NCBI GenBank assembly: GCA_023391905.1
Contig: JAEWAD010000382.1
Span: forward strand, 1-45,545
Source: Pseudomonadota bacterium
GTDB lineage: Bacteria; Pseudomonadota; Alphaproteobacteria; Rhizobiales; Kaistiaceae
Length of the DNA: 45,545 nt
Direction: 5' to 3'
Shown: one piece after another, positions 25,933 through 34,621 of the stretch
Layout of the letters: each line of letters opens with the position of its first letter
How positions within the stretch are numbered: the first letter of the stretch is position 1
Position numbers and translations under genes: made by a program
The notes under the pieces: generated by a model
What the model was told of the DNA's origin: nothing
Database searches by the model: none
Seen by the model: the letters and a program-made list of their open reading frames with translations, nothing else

Positions 25933-26952
25933 ATGACTCGCCAGCTTCCCACCCCGCCCGACATGAATGCGATCCTGGGCGGCCGCCGCCTGCGTCGCAA
26001 CCGCAAGGCGGATTGGTCGCGACGGCTGGTGCGCGAGACCGTGCTGACGGTCAGCGACCTGATCTGGCCGATCTTCCTGATCGAGGGCACGAATGTCCGC
26101 CAGGACGTCGCCTCGATGCCGGGCGTCCAGCGTCTTTCGGTCGATCAGGCTGTCGTCGAGGCGGAGAAGGCCGCTGCGCTCGGCATCCCGGCGATCGCCC
26201 TCTTCCCGTTTACCGAGCCCTCGCTCCGCGACCCGGTCGGCAGCGAATCCGTCAATCCGCAGAACCTGGTCTGCCGGGCGCTGCGCGCCATCAAGGCGGC
26301 GGTGCCGGAGGTCGGACTGATCGCCGACGTGGCGCTCGATCCCTATACCAGCCACGGCCATGACGGCGTCATGGACGGCGACCGGATCCTGAACGACGAG
26401 AGCGTCGCGCTGCTCGTGCGCCAGGCGCTCGCCCAGGCCGAGGCCGGCGCCGACGTCATCGCGCCGTCGGACATGATGGACGGCCGCGTCGCCGCCATTC
26501 GCGAAGTCCTCGACGACGCCGGCTTCCTGGACGTGCAGATCATGGCCTATTCGGCCAAGTACGCGTCGGCCTTCTACGGCCCGTTCCGCGACGCGATCGG
26601 CACCTCGAAGACCCTGGTCGGCGACAAGCGCACCTACCAGATGGACTTCGCCAACACCGACGAGGCGCTGCGCGAGGTGGAGCTCGACATCCAGGAGGGC
26701 GCCGACATGATCATGGTCAAGCCCGGCCTGCCCTATCTCGACGTCGTGCAGCGGGTGAAGGAGACCTTCGCCATGCCGACCTTCGCCTACCAGGTGTCGG
26801 GTGAATACGCGATGCTGCAGGCGGCCGCGCGCAATGGTTGGATCGACGGTGACCGCGCCTTCCTCGAGAGCCTGTGGGCGTTCAAGCGAGCCGGCGCGGA
26901 TGGCATCCTGACCTATTTCGCGCCGCTCGTCGCGCCGCTCCTTCCCCGTTGA
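25933..26952 (+). CDS. hemB: Porphobilinogen synthase (delta-aminolevulinate dehydratase)
   Basis: Condenses two 5-aminolevulinate molecules in heme synthesis. The 339-aa TIM-barrel protein has both Schiff-base lysines: one in AYSAKYASAFYGPFRDA, the other in MIMVKPGLPYLDVV. The metal loop reads DVALDPYTSHGHDG, without the zinc cysteines, so it is the Mg-type enzyme usual in alphaproteobacteria. AAGGAA lies six nt before ATG 25933. The LivH-like gene follows 13 bp after its stop, suggesting one transcript. Confidence 0.96.
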   Translation: MTRQLPTPPDMNAILGGRRLRRNRKADWSRRLVRETVLTVSDLIWPIFLIEGTNVRQDVASMPGVQRLSVDQAVVEAEKAAALGIPAIALFPFTEPSLRDPVGSESVNPQNLVCRALRAIKAAVPEVGLIADVALDPYTSHGHDGVMDGDRILNDESVALLVRQALAQAEAGADVIAPSDMMDGRVAAIREVLDDAGFLDVQIMAYSAKYASAFYGPFRDAIGTSKTLVGDKRTYQMDFANTDEALREVELDIQEGADMIMVKPGLPYLDVVQRVKETFAMPTFAYQVSGEYAMLQAAARNGWIDGDRAFLESLWAFKRAGADGILTYFAPLVAPLLPR

Positions 26953-26965
26953 TCGGAGCGCGCCG

Positions 26966-28342
26966 ATGAGAGGGGCCGCCAGACCGGCCGCAATCATGGC
27001 GCTCCTCTTCTGCGTGGCCACCCTGCTGGCCGCGTGCAGTTCGGTCGACCGCCAGCAGGCCCGCGTCTGCGTGGCGGTCGCCACAGCCGTCGCCCCGGCC
27101 GGCCAGAAGGTCTCCATCCAGTCGGTGATCCCGCTCGAAGGCGTGAGCCACGCCGTCCGCGTGAACTATACCGTCCCGAACATGCACCTGCCGCTCTATG
27201 TGGACTGCGCCTTCGGCGGCGGTCCGCTCGAGATGGGGCGCAGCGAGGTGATCGGGGTACGGGGCTATTCCGGCGCCCTCTCCGAACGAGAGCTGCTGAC
27301 GCTGCACCGCTGGTTCCTTGGCCAGAGCGGCGCCATTTCGCGTGCCATCGCGGAGACCAACTGGAAATCGCCGAGCATCGAGGTTACCTCGATCGCCCTC
27401 CCGAAGGAGGTCGGCTTCGCTCTTCAGCAGATCCTCAACATTCTCAATCTGGCGGCCCTCTATGCGCCGCTGGCCCTCGCCTTCGCCCTCATCTACGGGC
27501 TGATCCGACGGATCCACATGGCGTTCGGCCAGATCGCCATCATCGGCGGCTATGGCGCGATCATCGGCCTGGTCATCGCCATCAGCATGCCCGCCCTGGG
27601 ACTTGTGGCGTCGATCGGCATCGTCCTGGCCCTGGCCGGCGGGCTCGCGGCGCTGTGGGGCTGGCTCGTCGGCCGGGCCGTCGTCCTGCCGCTGTCCGGC
27701 GGTCCCGATCGCGCGTTCATCATCGCCACCATCGGCCTCGGCATAGCCCTTTCCGAGATGCTGCGCCTGACCCAAGGGGCGCGCGAAATCTGGGTGCAGC
27801 CGATCCTGGATACCCCCATCATCCTGACGCAGGGCCAGTTTCCGGTCGTGATCACCGAGATGCGCCTGCTGATCATCGTCGCCGCCTTGGCGATCATCCC
27901 CGCCACCCTGGTGCTGATGCAGTATTCCGCCTTCGGGCGTGCCTGGAGGGCCGTCTCCGACGACCGCGTGATGGCGCGCCTGAACGGCATCGACCCGGCT
28001 GCGATCACGGGCCTGACGCTGCTGCTGGCCTCTGCGCTCGCGGCCGGCGGCGGCGCCGTCCTCGCTCTCAGTTACGGCACCATCAGCTATTCCATGGGTC
28101 TGATGGTCGGACTGAAGGCACTTCTCGCCAGTCTCATCGGCGGCGCGGGCTCGCTGCTCGGCGCCGCCCTCGGCGGCCTCTTGATCGCGACGATCGAAAT
28201 ACTCTGGACCGCCTACTTCGATTCCACCTCGCGCGACATCGTCGTGCTCGCCGTCCTGACCCTGCTCTTCCTGTTCCGACCGAACGGCCTGCTGGGCCGC
28301 GGCCGCGCCATCGAGGAAGGCCGGACGGTCCGTCCGTTCTAG
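26966..28342 (+). CDS. LivH-type ABC permease fused to a lipoprotein-like N-terminal domain
   Basis: A 458-aa protein with two parts. Residues 1-150 look like a lipoprotein: hydrophobic signal, lipobox-like LLAAC (Cys24), then a soluble domain (IQSVIPLEGVSHAVRVNYTV, CAFGGGPLEMGRSEV) I do not recognise. Residues ~150-458 are a LivH permease with about eight spans (QQILNILNLAALYAPLALAF, LIYGLIRRIHMAFGQIAIIGGY, LLLASALAAGGGAVLALSYG). Normal LivH proteins are ~290-310 aa, so the front is additional. There is no LivK, LivM, LivG or LivF nearby. GGAG precedes the ATG by 7 nt; hemB is 13 bp upstream and the threonine dehydratase 14 bp downstream. Function and substrate are unknown. Confidence 0.85.
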   Translation: MRGAARPAAIMALLFCVATLLAACSSVDRQQARVCVAVATAVAPAGQKVSIQSVIPLEGVSHAVRVNYTVPNMHLPLYVDCAFGGGPLEMGRSEVIGVRGYSGALSERELLTLHRWFLGQSGAISRAIAETNWKSPSIEVTSIALPKEVGFALQQILNILNLAALYAPLALAFALIYGLIRRIHMAFGQIAIIGGYGAIIGLVIAISMPALGLVASIGIVLALAGGLAALWGWLVGRAVVLPLSGGPDRAFIIATIGLGIALSEMLRLTQGAREIWVQPILDTPIILTQGQFPVVITEMRLLIIVAALAIIPATLVLMQYSAFGRAWRAVSDDRVMARLNGIDPAAITGLTLLLASALAAGGGAVLALSYGTISYSMGLMVGLKALLASLIGGAGSLLGAALGGLLIATIEILWTAYFDSTSRDIVVLAVLTLLFLFRPNGLLGRGRAIEEGRTVRPF

Positions 28343-28356
28343 CTACCGGAGCCGCC

Positions 28357-29589
28357 ATGTCCGATCCCAAGCTGCCATCCATCCCGACCCTGGAGGACAT
28401 TCGCGACGCGGCACGCCAGATCGACGGAGTCCTGATCCGCACGCCGTTCCTGCCGGCGCCGCGCCTGTCCCGCCTGACCGGGGCCGAGGTCCATGTCAAA
28501 TACGAGAACCTGCAGGTCACCTCGTCCTTCAAGGAGCGCGGCGCACTGGTGAAGCTGCTGTCGCTGTCACCGGAGGAGCGCCGGCGCGGCGTGGTCGCAA
28601 TGTCGGCCGGAAACCACGCCCAGGCCGTCGCCTATCATGCGCAGCGTCTCGGCATCCCGGCCACCATCGTCATGCCGAAGACGACCCCGTTCGTGAAGAT
28701 CGAAGCCACGCGGGACTTCGGGGCGCGGGTCGTCGTCGAGGGAGAGACGCTGGCCATCTGCCAGGCGCTGGCCGGCACGATCGCCGACGAGACCGGCGCG
28801 GTCTGGGTCCATCCCTATGACGACCCGCATGTGATCCGCGGCCAGGGCACGATCGCACTGGAGATGTTCGAGGACGGCCCGCCGCTCGATTGCATGCTGG
28901 TGCCGGTCGGCGGCGGCGGCCTCATCGGCGGCATCGCCATAGCGACCAAGGCGCTCGCGCCGCAGACCCAGGTCATCGGCGTCGAGACCGAGCTCTATCC
29001 CTCGATGCGTGCGGCGCTGGACGGCAAGGAGAGCACGTGCGGCGGCAACTCGCTGGCGGAGGGCATCGCGGTCAAGAATGTCGGCGCCCTGACCCTCGAA
29101 ATCGCCCGACGCTTCGTCGACGACGTCGTGCTGGTGCCCGAGGCGGCGATCGAGCGCGCCGTCAACGCCTACCTGACCTTGCAGAAGACCATGGCGGAAG
29201 GGGCCGGGGCTGCCGGGCTGGCGGCCATGCTCGCCGATCCCGACCGTTTCCGTGGCCAGCGCGTCGGCCTCGTGCTGTGCGGCGGCAACATCGACCCGCG
29301 CCTCGCCGCCTCGATCATGGTCCGCGAACTGGCGCGCTCCGAGCGGATCGTCGCCGTGCGCATCATCATTCCGGACCAGCCGGGCGTGCTCGCCGACATC
29401 GCCGCCACCATCGGCGCTTGCGGTGGCAACATCCTCGAGGTGTTCCATCACCGCAATCTGCTCACCGTGCCGGCCAAGGGCGCCAGCGTCGACGTGACGA
29501 TCGAGACGCACGGGCCGGAGCATGCCGGAGAGATCGTCACGGCACTGCAGGCCCGAGGTTATACCGTGGAGCGGATGGCCCCACCCTGA
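28357..29589 (+). CDS. ilvA: Threonine ammonia-lyase (threonine dehydratase) with one ACT domain
   Basis: PLP enzyme that converts threonine to 2-oxobutyrate and ammonia. The 410-aa protein has the PLP-lysine motif SSFKERGALVKL (residue ~55), MSAGNHAQAVAYHAQRLG, the phosphate-binding VGGGGLIGG and VLCGGNID. A C-terminal ACT domain (~residues 328-405: IIIPDQPGVLADIAATIG) suggests amino-acid control. The length fits the shorter single-ACT type, so it may be biosynthetic or degradative; the ilvA symbol is a best guess. GGAG sits five nt before ATG 28357. The frame upstream is open far into the LivH gene but is only a shadow. Confidence 0.9.
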   Translation: MSDPKLPSIPTLEDIRDAARQIDGVLIRTPFLPAPRLSRLTGAEVHVKYENLQVTSSFKERGALVKLLSLSPEERRRGVVAMSAGNHAQAVAYHAQRLGIPATIVMPKTTPFVKIEATRDFGARVVVEGETLAICQALAGTIADETGAVWVHPYDDPHVIRGQGTIALEMFEDGPPLDCMLVPVGGGGLIGGIAIATKALAPQTQVIGVETELYPSMRAALDGKESTCGGNSLAEGIAVKNVGALTLEIARRFVDDVVLVPEAAIERAVNAYLTLQKTMAEGAGAAGLAAMLADPDRFRGQRVGLVLCGGNIDPRLAASIMVRELARSERIVAVRIIIPDQPGVLADIAATIGACGGNILEVFHHRNLLTVPAKGASVDVTIETHGPEHAGEIVTALQARGYTVERMAPP

Positions 29590-29675
29590 TCGGGGGCAAG
29601 CATAGGTCCCGCGTTCTTGTAGGATCGGGAACGCTTTCCCATCTGATTCACCAGGCAACTCAACCAGGGACTTCC

Positions 29676-30176
29676 ATGACGCACTATGATGACGCCTATC
29701 GAGCCGCCGGTCAGGTATTCGACCCGGTACGGGAGCCCGAGCTCTTCGACGGCGTGCTGACGAAGCGCTTCTTCGCGTTCATCGTTGACGCGATCCTGAT
29801 CGGATTCTTCCTGCTGCTGGCGTCGATCGTCATCCTGGCGATGGGCGTTGTCACGCTCGGCGTCGCCTGGTTCCTCTTCGCGCTGCCGCTCTTCGCGATC
29901 GTCGCCCTCCTTTATGTCGCCCTGACGCTGGGTGGCCCCAAGGCGGCGACGCCAGGAATGCGGCTCGCCGGCGTCACCATCCGCTCGACGGATGGCGAGC
30001 GCATTGGCGCCATCATCGCTTCGGCGCATGCCCTTCTGTTCTGGTTCTCGGTCTCGATCCTGACGCCGCTGGTGCTGCTGGTCGGGCTGTTTTCGAACCG
30101 CAAGCGCCTGCTGCACGACATGCTGCTCGGCACCGTGATCATGAATGTCGATCCGCTGGCGCGCACCCGGCGCTGA
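29676..30176 (+). CDS. RDD family membrane protein
   Basis: A 166-aa inner-membrane protein. The RDD signature Arg-Asp pair appears as RFFAFIVDAILIGFFLLL after a soluble N-terminal 30 residues. Further spans are VTLGVAWFLFALPLFAIVALLYV and ALLFWFSVSILTPLVLLVGLF, and the family TPGMRLAGVTI loop is present. AGGGA lies a few nt before ATG 29676. RDD proteins are of mostly unknown function, some linked to ion or solute transport. In related bacteria an RDD gene often lies between hemB and the Bpt gene, as here but with two genes inserted. Confidence 0.88.
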   Translation: MTHYDDAYRAAGQVFDPVREPELFDGVLTKRFFAFIVDAILIGFFLLLASIVILAMGVVTLGVAWFLFALPLFAIVALLYVALTLGGPKAATPGMRLAGVTIRSTDGERIGAIIASAHALLFWFSVSILTPLVLLVGLFSNRKRLLHDMLLGTVIMNVDPLARTRR

Positions 30177-30254
30177 TCCCGCGCATTTCGCACTTGGCTT
30201 CGACGGACAACGTACTATCGTCTGTCGAAGCATATCGTCCGGGCCCTTCGCGCC

Positions 30255-31001
30255 ATGACCCAGCACTCCACCGAAACGCCGCAGTTCTTCCTGACGGCGC
30301 CCTCGCCTTGCCCCTACCTCCCCGGCCAGATGGAACGGAAGGTGTTCACGCACCTGGTGGGTGAAAAGGCCTCCGCGCTCAACGAGATCCTGACCCAGGG
30401 CGGCTTCCGGCGCAGCCAGAACATCGCCTACCGGCCCGCCTGCGAGGCCTGCAAGGCGTGCGTGTCCGTGCGCGTTCCCGTCGAGGGATTCGCGATGACG
30501 AAGAGCTTCCGGCGCGTGCTGGACAAGAACCAGGACCTGATCGGCACCCGGGTTGACGCTGCGCCGACCTCGGAACAGTACTCGCTGTTCCGCGCCTATC
30601 TCGACGCTCGCCATGCCCAAGGCGGCATGGCCGACATGACCGTGCTCGACTACGCGATGATGGTCGAGGATACGCATGTCGACACGATGCTGGTCGAATA
30701 CCGCTTCCGCGGCCCGGACACGGCATTGACCGGCCAGGGGGACGGCCCGCTGATCGCCACGGCGCTGACCGATCTGCTCTCCGACGGCCTGTCGATGGTC
30801 TATTCGTTCTACGAGCCCGACTATACCGACCGCTCGCTCGGCACGCTGATGATCCTCGACCATATCCGCCGCGCGCGGCGCATGGGGCTGCCCTACGTCT
30901 ATCTCGGCTACTGGGTCGAGGGATCGCGCAAGATGGCCTACAAGGCCCGCTTCAAGCCGCAGGAACATCTCGGGCCGCGCGGCTGGGAACCGGCGGCCTA
31001 G
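30255..31001 (+). CDS. bpt: Aspartate/glutamate leucyltransferase (Bpt, older name arginyltransferase)
   Basis: Adds leucine from Leu-tRNA to proteins with N-terminal Asp or Glu, marking them for ClpS/ClpAP breakdown. The 248-aa protein has the ATE-type N-terminal domain with Cys pairs in CPYLPGQ and RPACEACKACVSVRVP, and a GNAT-like C-terminal domain (VYSFYEPDYTDRSLGTLMIL, YVYLGYWVEGSRKMAYKARF). The length is normal. The gene ends 14 bp before a palindromic repeat that separates it from the convergent parC. Confidence 0.93.
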   Translation: MTQHSTETPQFFLTAPSPCPYLPGQMERKVFTHLVGEKASALNEILTQGGFRRSQNIAYRPACEACKACVSVRVPVEGFAMTKSFRRVLDKNQDLIGTRVDAAPTSEQYSLFRAYLDARHAQGGMADMTVLDYAMMVEDTHVDTMLVEYRFRGPDTALTGQGDGPLIATALTDLLSDGLSMVYSFYEPDYTDRSLGTLMILDHIRRARRMGLPYVYLGYWVEGSRKMAYKARFKPQEHLGPRGWEPAA

Positions 31002-31014
31002 TCGCCGGCCCCTT

Positions 31015-31144
31015 TCTCCCTCCCCCTTGTGGGGAGGGCCGGGGTGGTGGCACCACCTCGATAGCGGGAATTGGGACGACACAGACCCACTTGGATAGGC
31101 GGAGCCGGTACCCCCTCCCTAGCCCTCCCCCCAGGGGGAGGGAA
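31015..31144. repeat. Pair of inverted palindromic GC-rich repeats
   Basis: Two hairpin elements face each other between convergent bpt and parC. The first is CCCTCCCC-5 nt-GGGGAGGG (31018-31038), the second CCCTCCCCC-2 nt-GGGGGAGGG (31123-31142); the longer flanks are also inverted copies of each other (TCCCTCCCCC...GGGGAGGGC). This resembles the short palindromic repeats spread through many Hyphomicrobiales genomes. They may act as bidirectional terminators here; there are no T-runs. Confidence 0.7.
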
Positions 31145-31181
31145 TTTCCAAGTTCCCTTGCGCGCGAAGGAGCTACGGCCC

Positions 31182-33440
31182 TTACCGCAGCTGCGGCGTG
31201 CCGAAGCTGTTGGTCTTCGGGAACTTGTCCGGCGGCAGCCGGCCCGCCTGGCCGCGCTCGGCGACCCAGGGTTTTAGCTCCTCGGCGGTCCGCGTGTAGC
31301 TCCGTCCGGACGAGTCCATCCAGGTCAGGCCCTCGGCGGCCGAGAAGGTCCTGACGTCGGACGGCCCGCCGTCCTTGTAGCGCTGCAGGCGGACGCCCTT
31401 GCCGCGCGTCATCTCCGGCAGCTGCTCCGCCGGGAAAATCAGGAATTTGCGGTTCTGGCCGATGATGGCGACGAAATCGCCGCCCGCCTCGACGCAGATC
31501 CGCGCCTCCTCGGTGCCGTCGACGTTCAGCACCTGCTTGCCCTTGCGGGTATTGGCGATGACCTCCGTCTCCGGCACGACGAAGCCGCGCCCGTCCGTCG
31601 AGGCCAGCAGCAGCTTGCGGCCGGGCTTGTGCACGAAGACGGTGACGATGTCCTGCGCGTTGTCCATGTCGACCATCAGGCGGATCGGCTCGCCATGGCC
31701 GCGGCCGCCGGGCAGCTTGTCGGCGCCGAGCGTGTAGAACTTGCCGCCGGTGGAGAAGACCAGCAGCTTGTCCGTCGTCTCGGCATGCAACGCGAGCTTC
31801 AGCCCGTCATCGGCCTTGAAGGTCAAGGTCGACGTGTCGGTCACGTGGCCCTTGAGCGCGCGGATCCAGCCCTTCTCGGAGACGACCACGGTGATCGGCT
31901 CGCGCTCGATCATCGACTGCTGGATATCCTCGACGTCATGTTCCGGCGCATCGGCGAAGCCGGTACGGCGCTTGCCGAGCGGCGTGTCGGGCCCGAAGGT
32001 CTTGCGGACCTCCTTCACCTGCCAGGCCACCGTCTGCCACTGCTTTTCCTCGGAGCCGAGCAGCGCCTCGATCTGCTCCATCTCGGCCGACAGCGAGTCG
32101 TGCTCCTTGCGGATCTCGAATTCCTCGAGCTTGCGCAGCGAACGCAGCCGCATGTTCAGGATCGAGTCGGCCTGCAGCTCGGTGAGCGAGAAGGTCCGCA
32201 TCAACTCCTGCTTCGGATCATCCTCATAGCGGATGATCCGGATCACCTCGTCGAGGTTCAGATAGGCGACGAGGTAGCCATCCAGCACTTCCAGGCGGTG
32301 CTTGATCTGCGCCAGCCGGTAGGCGGAGCGACGCACCAGCACCTCGCGGCGATGCTCCAGCCACTCCTTCAGCACCTCGGCGAGGTTCATCACCTTCGGC
32401 ACGACGCCCTTGGAGAGGACGTTCATGTTGAGCGAGATGCGGCTCTCGAGCTCGGTCAGCTTGAAGAGCGATTCCATCAGCAGCGCAGCGTCGACCGTGC
32501 GGGCGCGCGGCTCCAGCACGACGCGGATGTCCTCGGCCGACTCGTCGCGGACATCGGCCAGCAGCGGCACCTTCCGCGTCTGGATCAGCTCGGCGATCTT
32601 CTCGATCAGGCGCGACTTCTGCACCTGATAGGGGATCTCGGTGACGACGATCTGGTAGGTGCCGCGGCCTTGATCCTCGACATGCCAGCGGGCGCGGACG
32701 CGGAAGCCGCCCTTGCCGGTCCGGTATGCCTCGGTGATCTGGGCGCGGTTGTCGACGATGATGCCGCCCGTCGGCAGGTCCGGCCCCTGGACGTGCTGGA
32801 CAAGGTCCTCGGCCGTCGCGTCGGGGTTCTTGATCAGCAGCAGGGCCGCGTCGCAGAGCTCGGCGATGTTGTGCGGCGGCACCGAGGTCGCCATGCCGAC
32901 GGCGATGCCCGAGGTGCCGTTGGCGAGCAGGTTCGGAATGCTCGCCGGCAGGACCACCGGTTCCTTGAGGTCGCCGGAATAGTTCTCGCGGAAGTCGATC
33001 GCGTCTTCGTCGATGCCTTCGAGCAGCATCTGCGCGACTTCGGTCATGCGCGCTTCGGTGTAGCGGTAGGCCGCCGCGCCATCGCCGTCGATGTTGCCGA
33101 AATTGCCCTGGCCGTCGACGAGCGGATAGCGCGACGAGAAATCCTGGGCGAGGCGCACGAGCGCGTCGTAGATCGACTGGTCGCCATGCGGATGGAACGA
33201 GCCCATCACGTCGCCGACGATCTTGGCCGACTTCTTGAAGGCCGCGTCGGGGCTGAGGCGCAGCAGATGCATGCCGTAGAGGATGCGGCGGTGAACGGGC
33301 TTCAGCCCGTCCCGCGCGTCCGGCAGCGCCCGCCCCATGATCGTGGAGAGAGCATAGGCGAGATAGCGCTCTTCAAGCGCCTCGCGGAGATTGATGCTTT
33401 CGACATGGCCGCCCGACGGCGGAATCAGCGCTTTTCCCAT
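31182..33440 (-). CDS. parC: DNA topoisomerase IV subunit A
   Basis: Breaks and rejoins DNA to separate sister chromosomes, with ParE. The 752-aa product has the N-terminal EERYLAYALSTIMGRALPDARDGLKPVHRRIL, the active-site tyrosine in DGAAAYRYTEARMTEVA and GFRVR-type core regions. The C-terminal part holds the beta-pinwheel repeats (DKLLVFSTGGKFYTLGADKL and similar). Length fits alphaproteobacterial ParC rather than GyrA (~900 aa). ATG 33440 begins a standard N-terminus. It is convergent with bpt; the PuuE-like gene is 62 bp upstream on the same strand. Confidence 0.95.
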   Translation of the reverse strand: MGKALIPPSGGHVESINLREALEERYLAYALSTIMGRALPDARDGLKPVHRRILYGMHLLRLSPDAAFKKSAKIVGDVMGSFHPHGDQSIYDALVRLAQDFSSRYPLVDGQGNFGNIDGDGAAAYRYTEARMTEVAQMLLEGIDEDAIDFRENYSGDLKEPVVLPASIPNLLANGTSGIAVGMATSVPPHNIAELCDAALLLIKNPDATAEDLVQHVQGPDLPTGGIIVDNRAQITEAYRTGKGGFRVRARWHVEDQGRGTYQIVVTEIPYQVQKSRLIEKIAELIQTRKVPLLADVRDESAEDIRVVLEPRARTVDAALLMESLFKLTELESRISLNMNVLSKGVVPKVMNLAEVLKEWLEHRREVLVRRSAYRLAQIKHRLEVLDGYLVAYLNLDEVIRIIRYEDDPKQELMRTFSLTELQADSILNMRLRSLRKLEEFEIRKEHDSLSAEMEQIEALLGSEEKQWQTVAWQVKEVRKTFGPDTPLGKRRTGFADAPEHDVEDIQQSMIEREPITVVVSEKGWIRALKGHVTDTSTLTFKADDGLKLALHAETTDKLLVFSTGGKFYTLGADKLPGGRGHGEPIRLMVDMDNAQDIVTVFVHKPGRKLLLASTDGRGFVVPETEVIANTRKGKQVLNVDGTEEARICVEAGGDFVAIIGQNRKFLIFPAEQLPEMTRGKGVRLQRYKDGGPSDVRTFSAAEGLTWMDSSGRSYTRTAEELKPWVAERGQAGRLPPDKFPKTNSFGTPQLR

Positions 33441-33502
33441 GCTTGATGGGAGTATCCGCTGCGCATCCCCGATTCAAGGAAAAGCGGCGGACTGCCGCCA
33501 TT

Positions 33503-34414
33503 TCACGCAGGCCTGTGGTGCGCGTGCCAGTGCCAGGCGATGTCGATCCGACGCGGGATCCAAACCTTCTCCTTGGCGAGCACGTAGTCGATGAAGCGCG
33601 CCAGCGCCGCGGCGCGGCCGGGCCGGCCGACGAGACGGCAATGCAGCCCGACGCTCATCATCTTCGGCGAACCCTGCTCGCCTTCCTCGTAGAGCACGTC
33701 AAAGGCGTCCTTCAGATAGGTGAAGAACTGGTCGCCCGCATTGAAGCCCTGCGGCGTCGCAAACCGCATGTCGTTGGTTTCGAGCGTGTAGGGAATGATC
33801 AGGTGCGGGCCGTTCGGTCCCTTGATCCAGTAGGGCAGGTCGTCGGCGTAACTATCTGAGGTATAGAGGAAACCACCCTCCTCCATCAGGATCTTGAGCG
33901 TGTTGTCGGACGGCTTGCCCTGGTAGAAGCCGAGCGGCCGGGAACCCGCCACCTCGGTGTGCAGGCGGATCGCCTCGTGGATGTGGCGGCGCTCCTCCTC
34001 CTCGGAGAAGTCCTTGTATTCGAGCCAGCGCAGGCCATGGCTCGCGAGTTCCCAATCCGCCTCCTTCATCGCAGCGACGGCTTCCGGATTGCGCGCCATC
34101 GCCTGCGTGACGCCGTAGCAGGTCACCGGCACGCGCCGGCTGGTGAACATCCGCCAGAGCCGCCAGAAGCCGGCGCGGGAGCCGTACTCGTAGATCGACT
34201 CCATGTTGAGATTGCGCTGGCCGACCCAGGGCTGGGCCCCGACGATCTCGGAGAGCAGCGATTCCGAGGCCTTGTCACCATCGAGGATGCTGCTCTCGCC
34301 GCCTTCCTCGTAGTTGACGACGAACTGCACCGCGACATTGGCGCCGCCCGGCCACTTCGGATCGGGCGGGTTGCGGCCATAACCGATCAGGTCACGCGGA
34401 TAGGATGTCGTCAT
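33503..34414 (-). CDS. puuE: PuuE-like allantoinase, polysaccharide-deacetylase fold
   Basis: A 303-aa protein of the NodB/polysaccharide deacetylase fold, of the branch that includes PuuE, the metal-independent allantoinase of purine breakdown. Signature regions are DLIGYGRNPPDPKWPGGANVAVQFVVNYEEGGE at the start (read in parts), RVPVTCYGVTQAMARNPE, ELASHGLRW and the PuuE-type DLPYWIKGPNGPHLIIPYTLETNDMRF segment. No other ureide gene is in the window, so the reaction is inferred from family. Its upstream DNA carries a 15-bp direct repeat (GCTCTTGGCGAATGG at 34424 and 34452). Confidence 0.88.
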   Translation of the reverse strand: MTTSYPRDLIGYGRNPPDPKWPGGANVAVQFVVNYEEGGESSILDGDKASESLLSEIVGAQPWVGQRNLNMESIYEYGSRAGFWRLWRMFTSRRVPVTCYGVTQAMARNPEAVAAMKEADWELASHGLRWLEYKDFSEEEERRHIHEAIRLHTEVAGSRPLGFYQGKPSDNTLKILMEEGGFLYTSDSYADDLPYWIKGPNGPHLIIPYTLETNDMRFATPQGFNAGDQFFTYLKDAFDVLYEEGEQGSPKMMSVGLHCRLVGRPGRAAALARFIDYVLAKEKVWIPRRIDIAWHWHAHHRPA

Positions 34415-34511
34415 GCTGGTCCCGCTCTTGGCGAATGGCTCTTAGCTAGTGGCTCTTGGCGAATGGTTATCGCCCGAGAAGCGGCGGCGGCGGCTCGTGG
34501 CTGGAAAACTG

Positions 34512-34555
34512 GATTCACAGCGTTAACGCGCCCCGCCGATTCACGCGGCGTTAAC
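34512..34555 (+). promoter_or_regulatory. Tandem GATTCAC-GCGTTAAC motifs upstream of a small gene
   Basis: Two near copies: GATTCACAGCGTTAAC (34512-34527) and GATTCACGCGGCGTTAAC (34538-34555). Each contains GATTC, a CcrM-type GANTC methylation site, next to GTTAAC, which resembles a CtrA half-site. They lie 66-110 bp before the 66-aa gene. Cell-cycle control is inference only. Confidence 0.35.
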
Positions 34556-34621
34556 CTACATGGCCCAGAATCTAAACAATTGGTAGCGACGCCTGCTGCC
34601 GCCCGTCCGAAGGAGGACCGA

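Noticed and set aside
27034..28356. Upstream extension of the threonine dehydratase frame
   Set aside because: Open only because it shadows the LivH-like gene in another frame; the dehydratase has its own ribosome site and ATG at 28357.
31629..33446. 605-aa open frame on the plus strand opposite parC
   Set aside because: Antisense shadow of a GC-rich gene; charged, low-complexity translation (His, Arg, Asp, Glu) and complete overlap with a well-supported parC.
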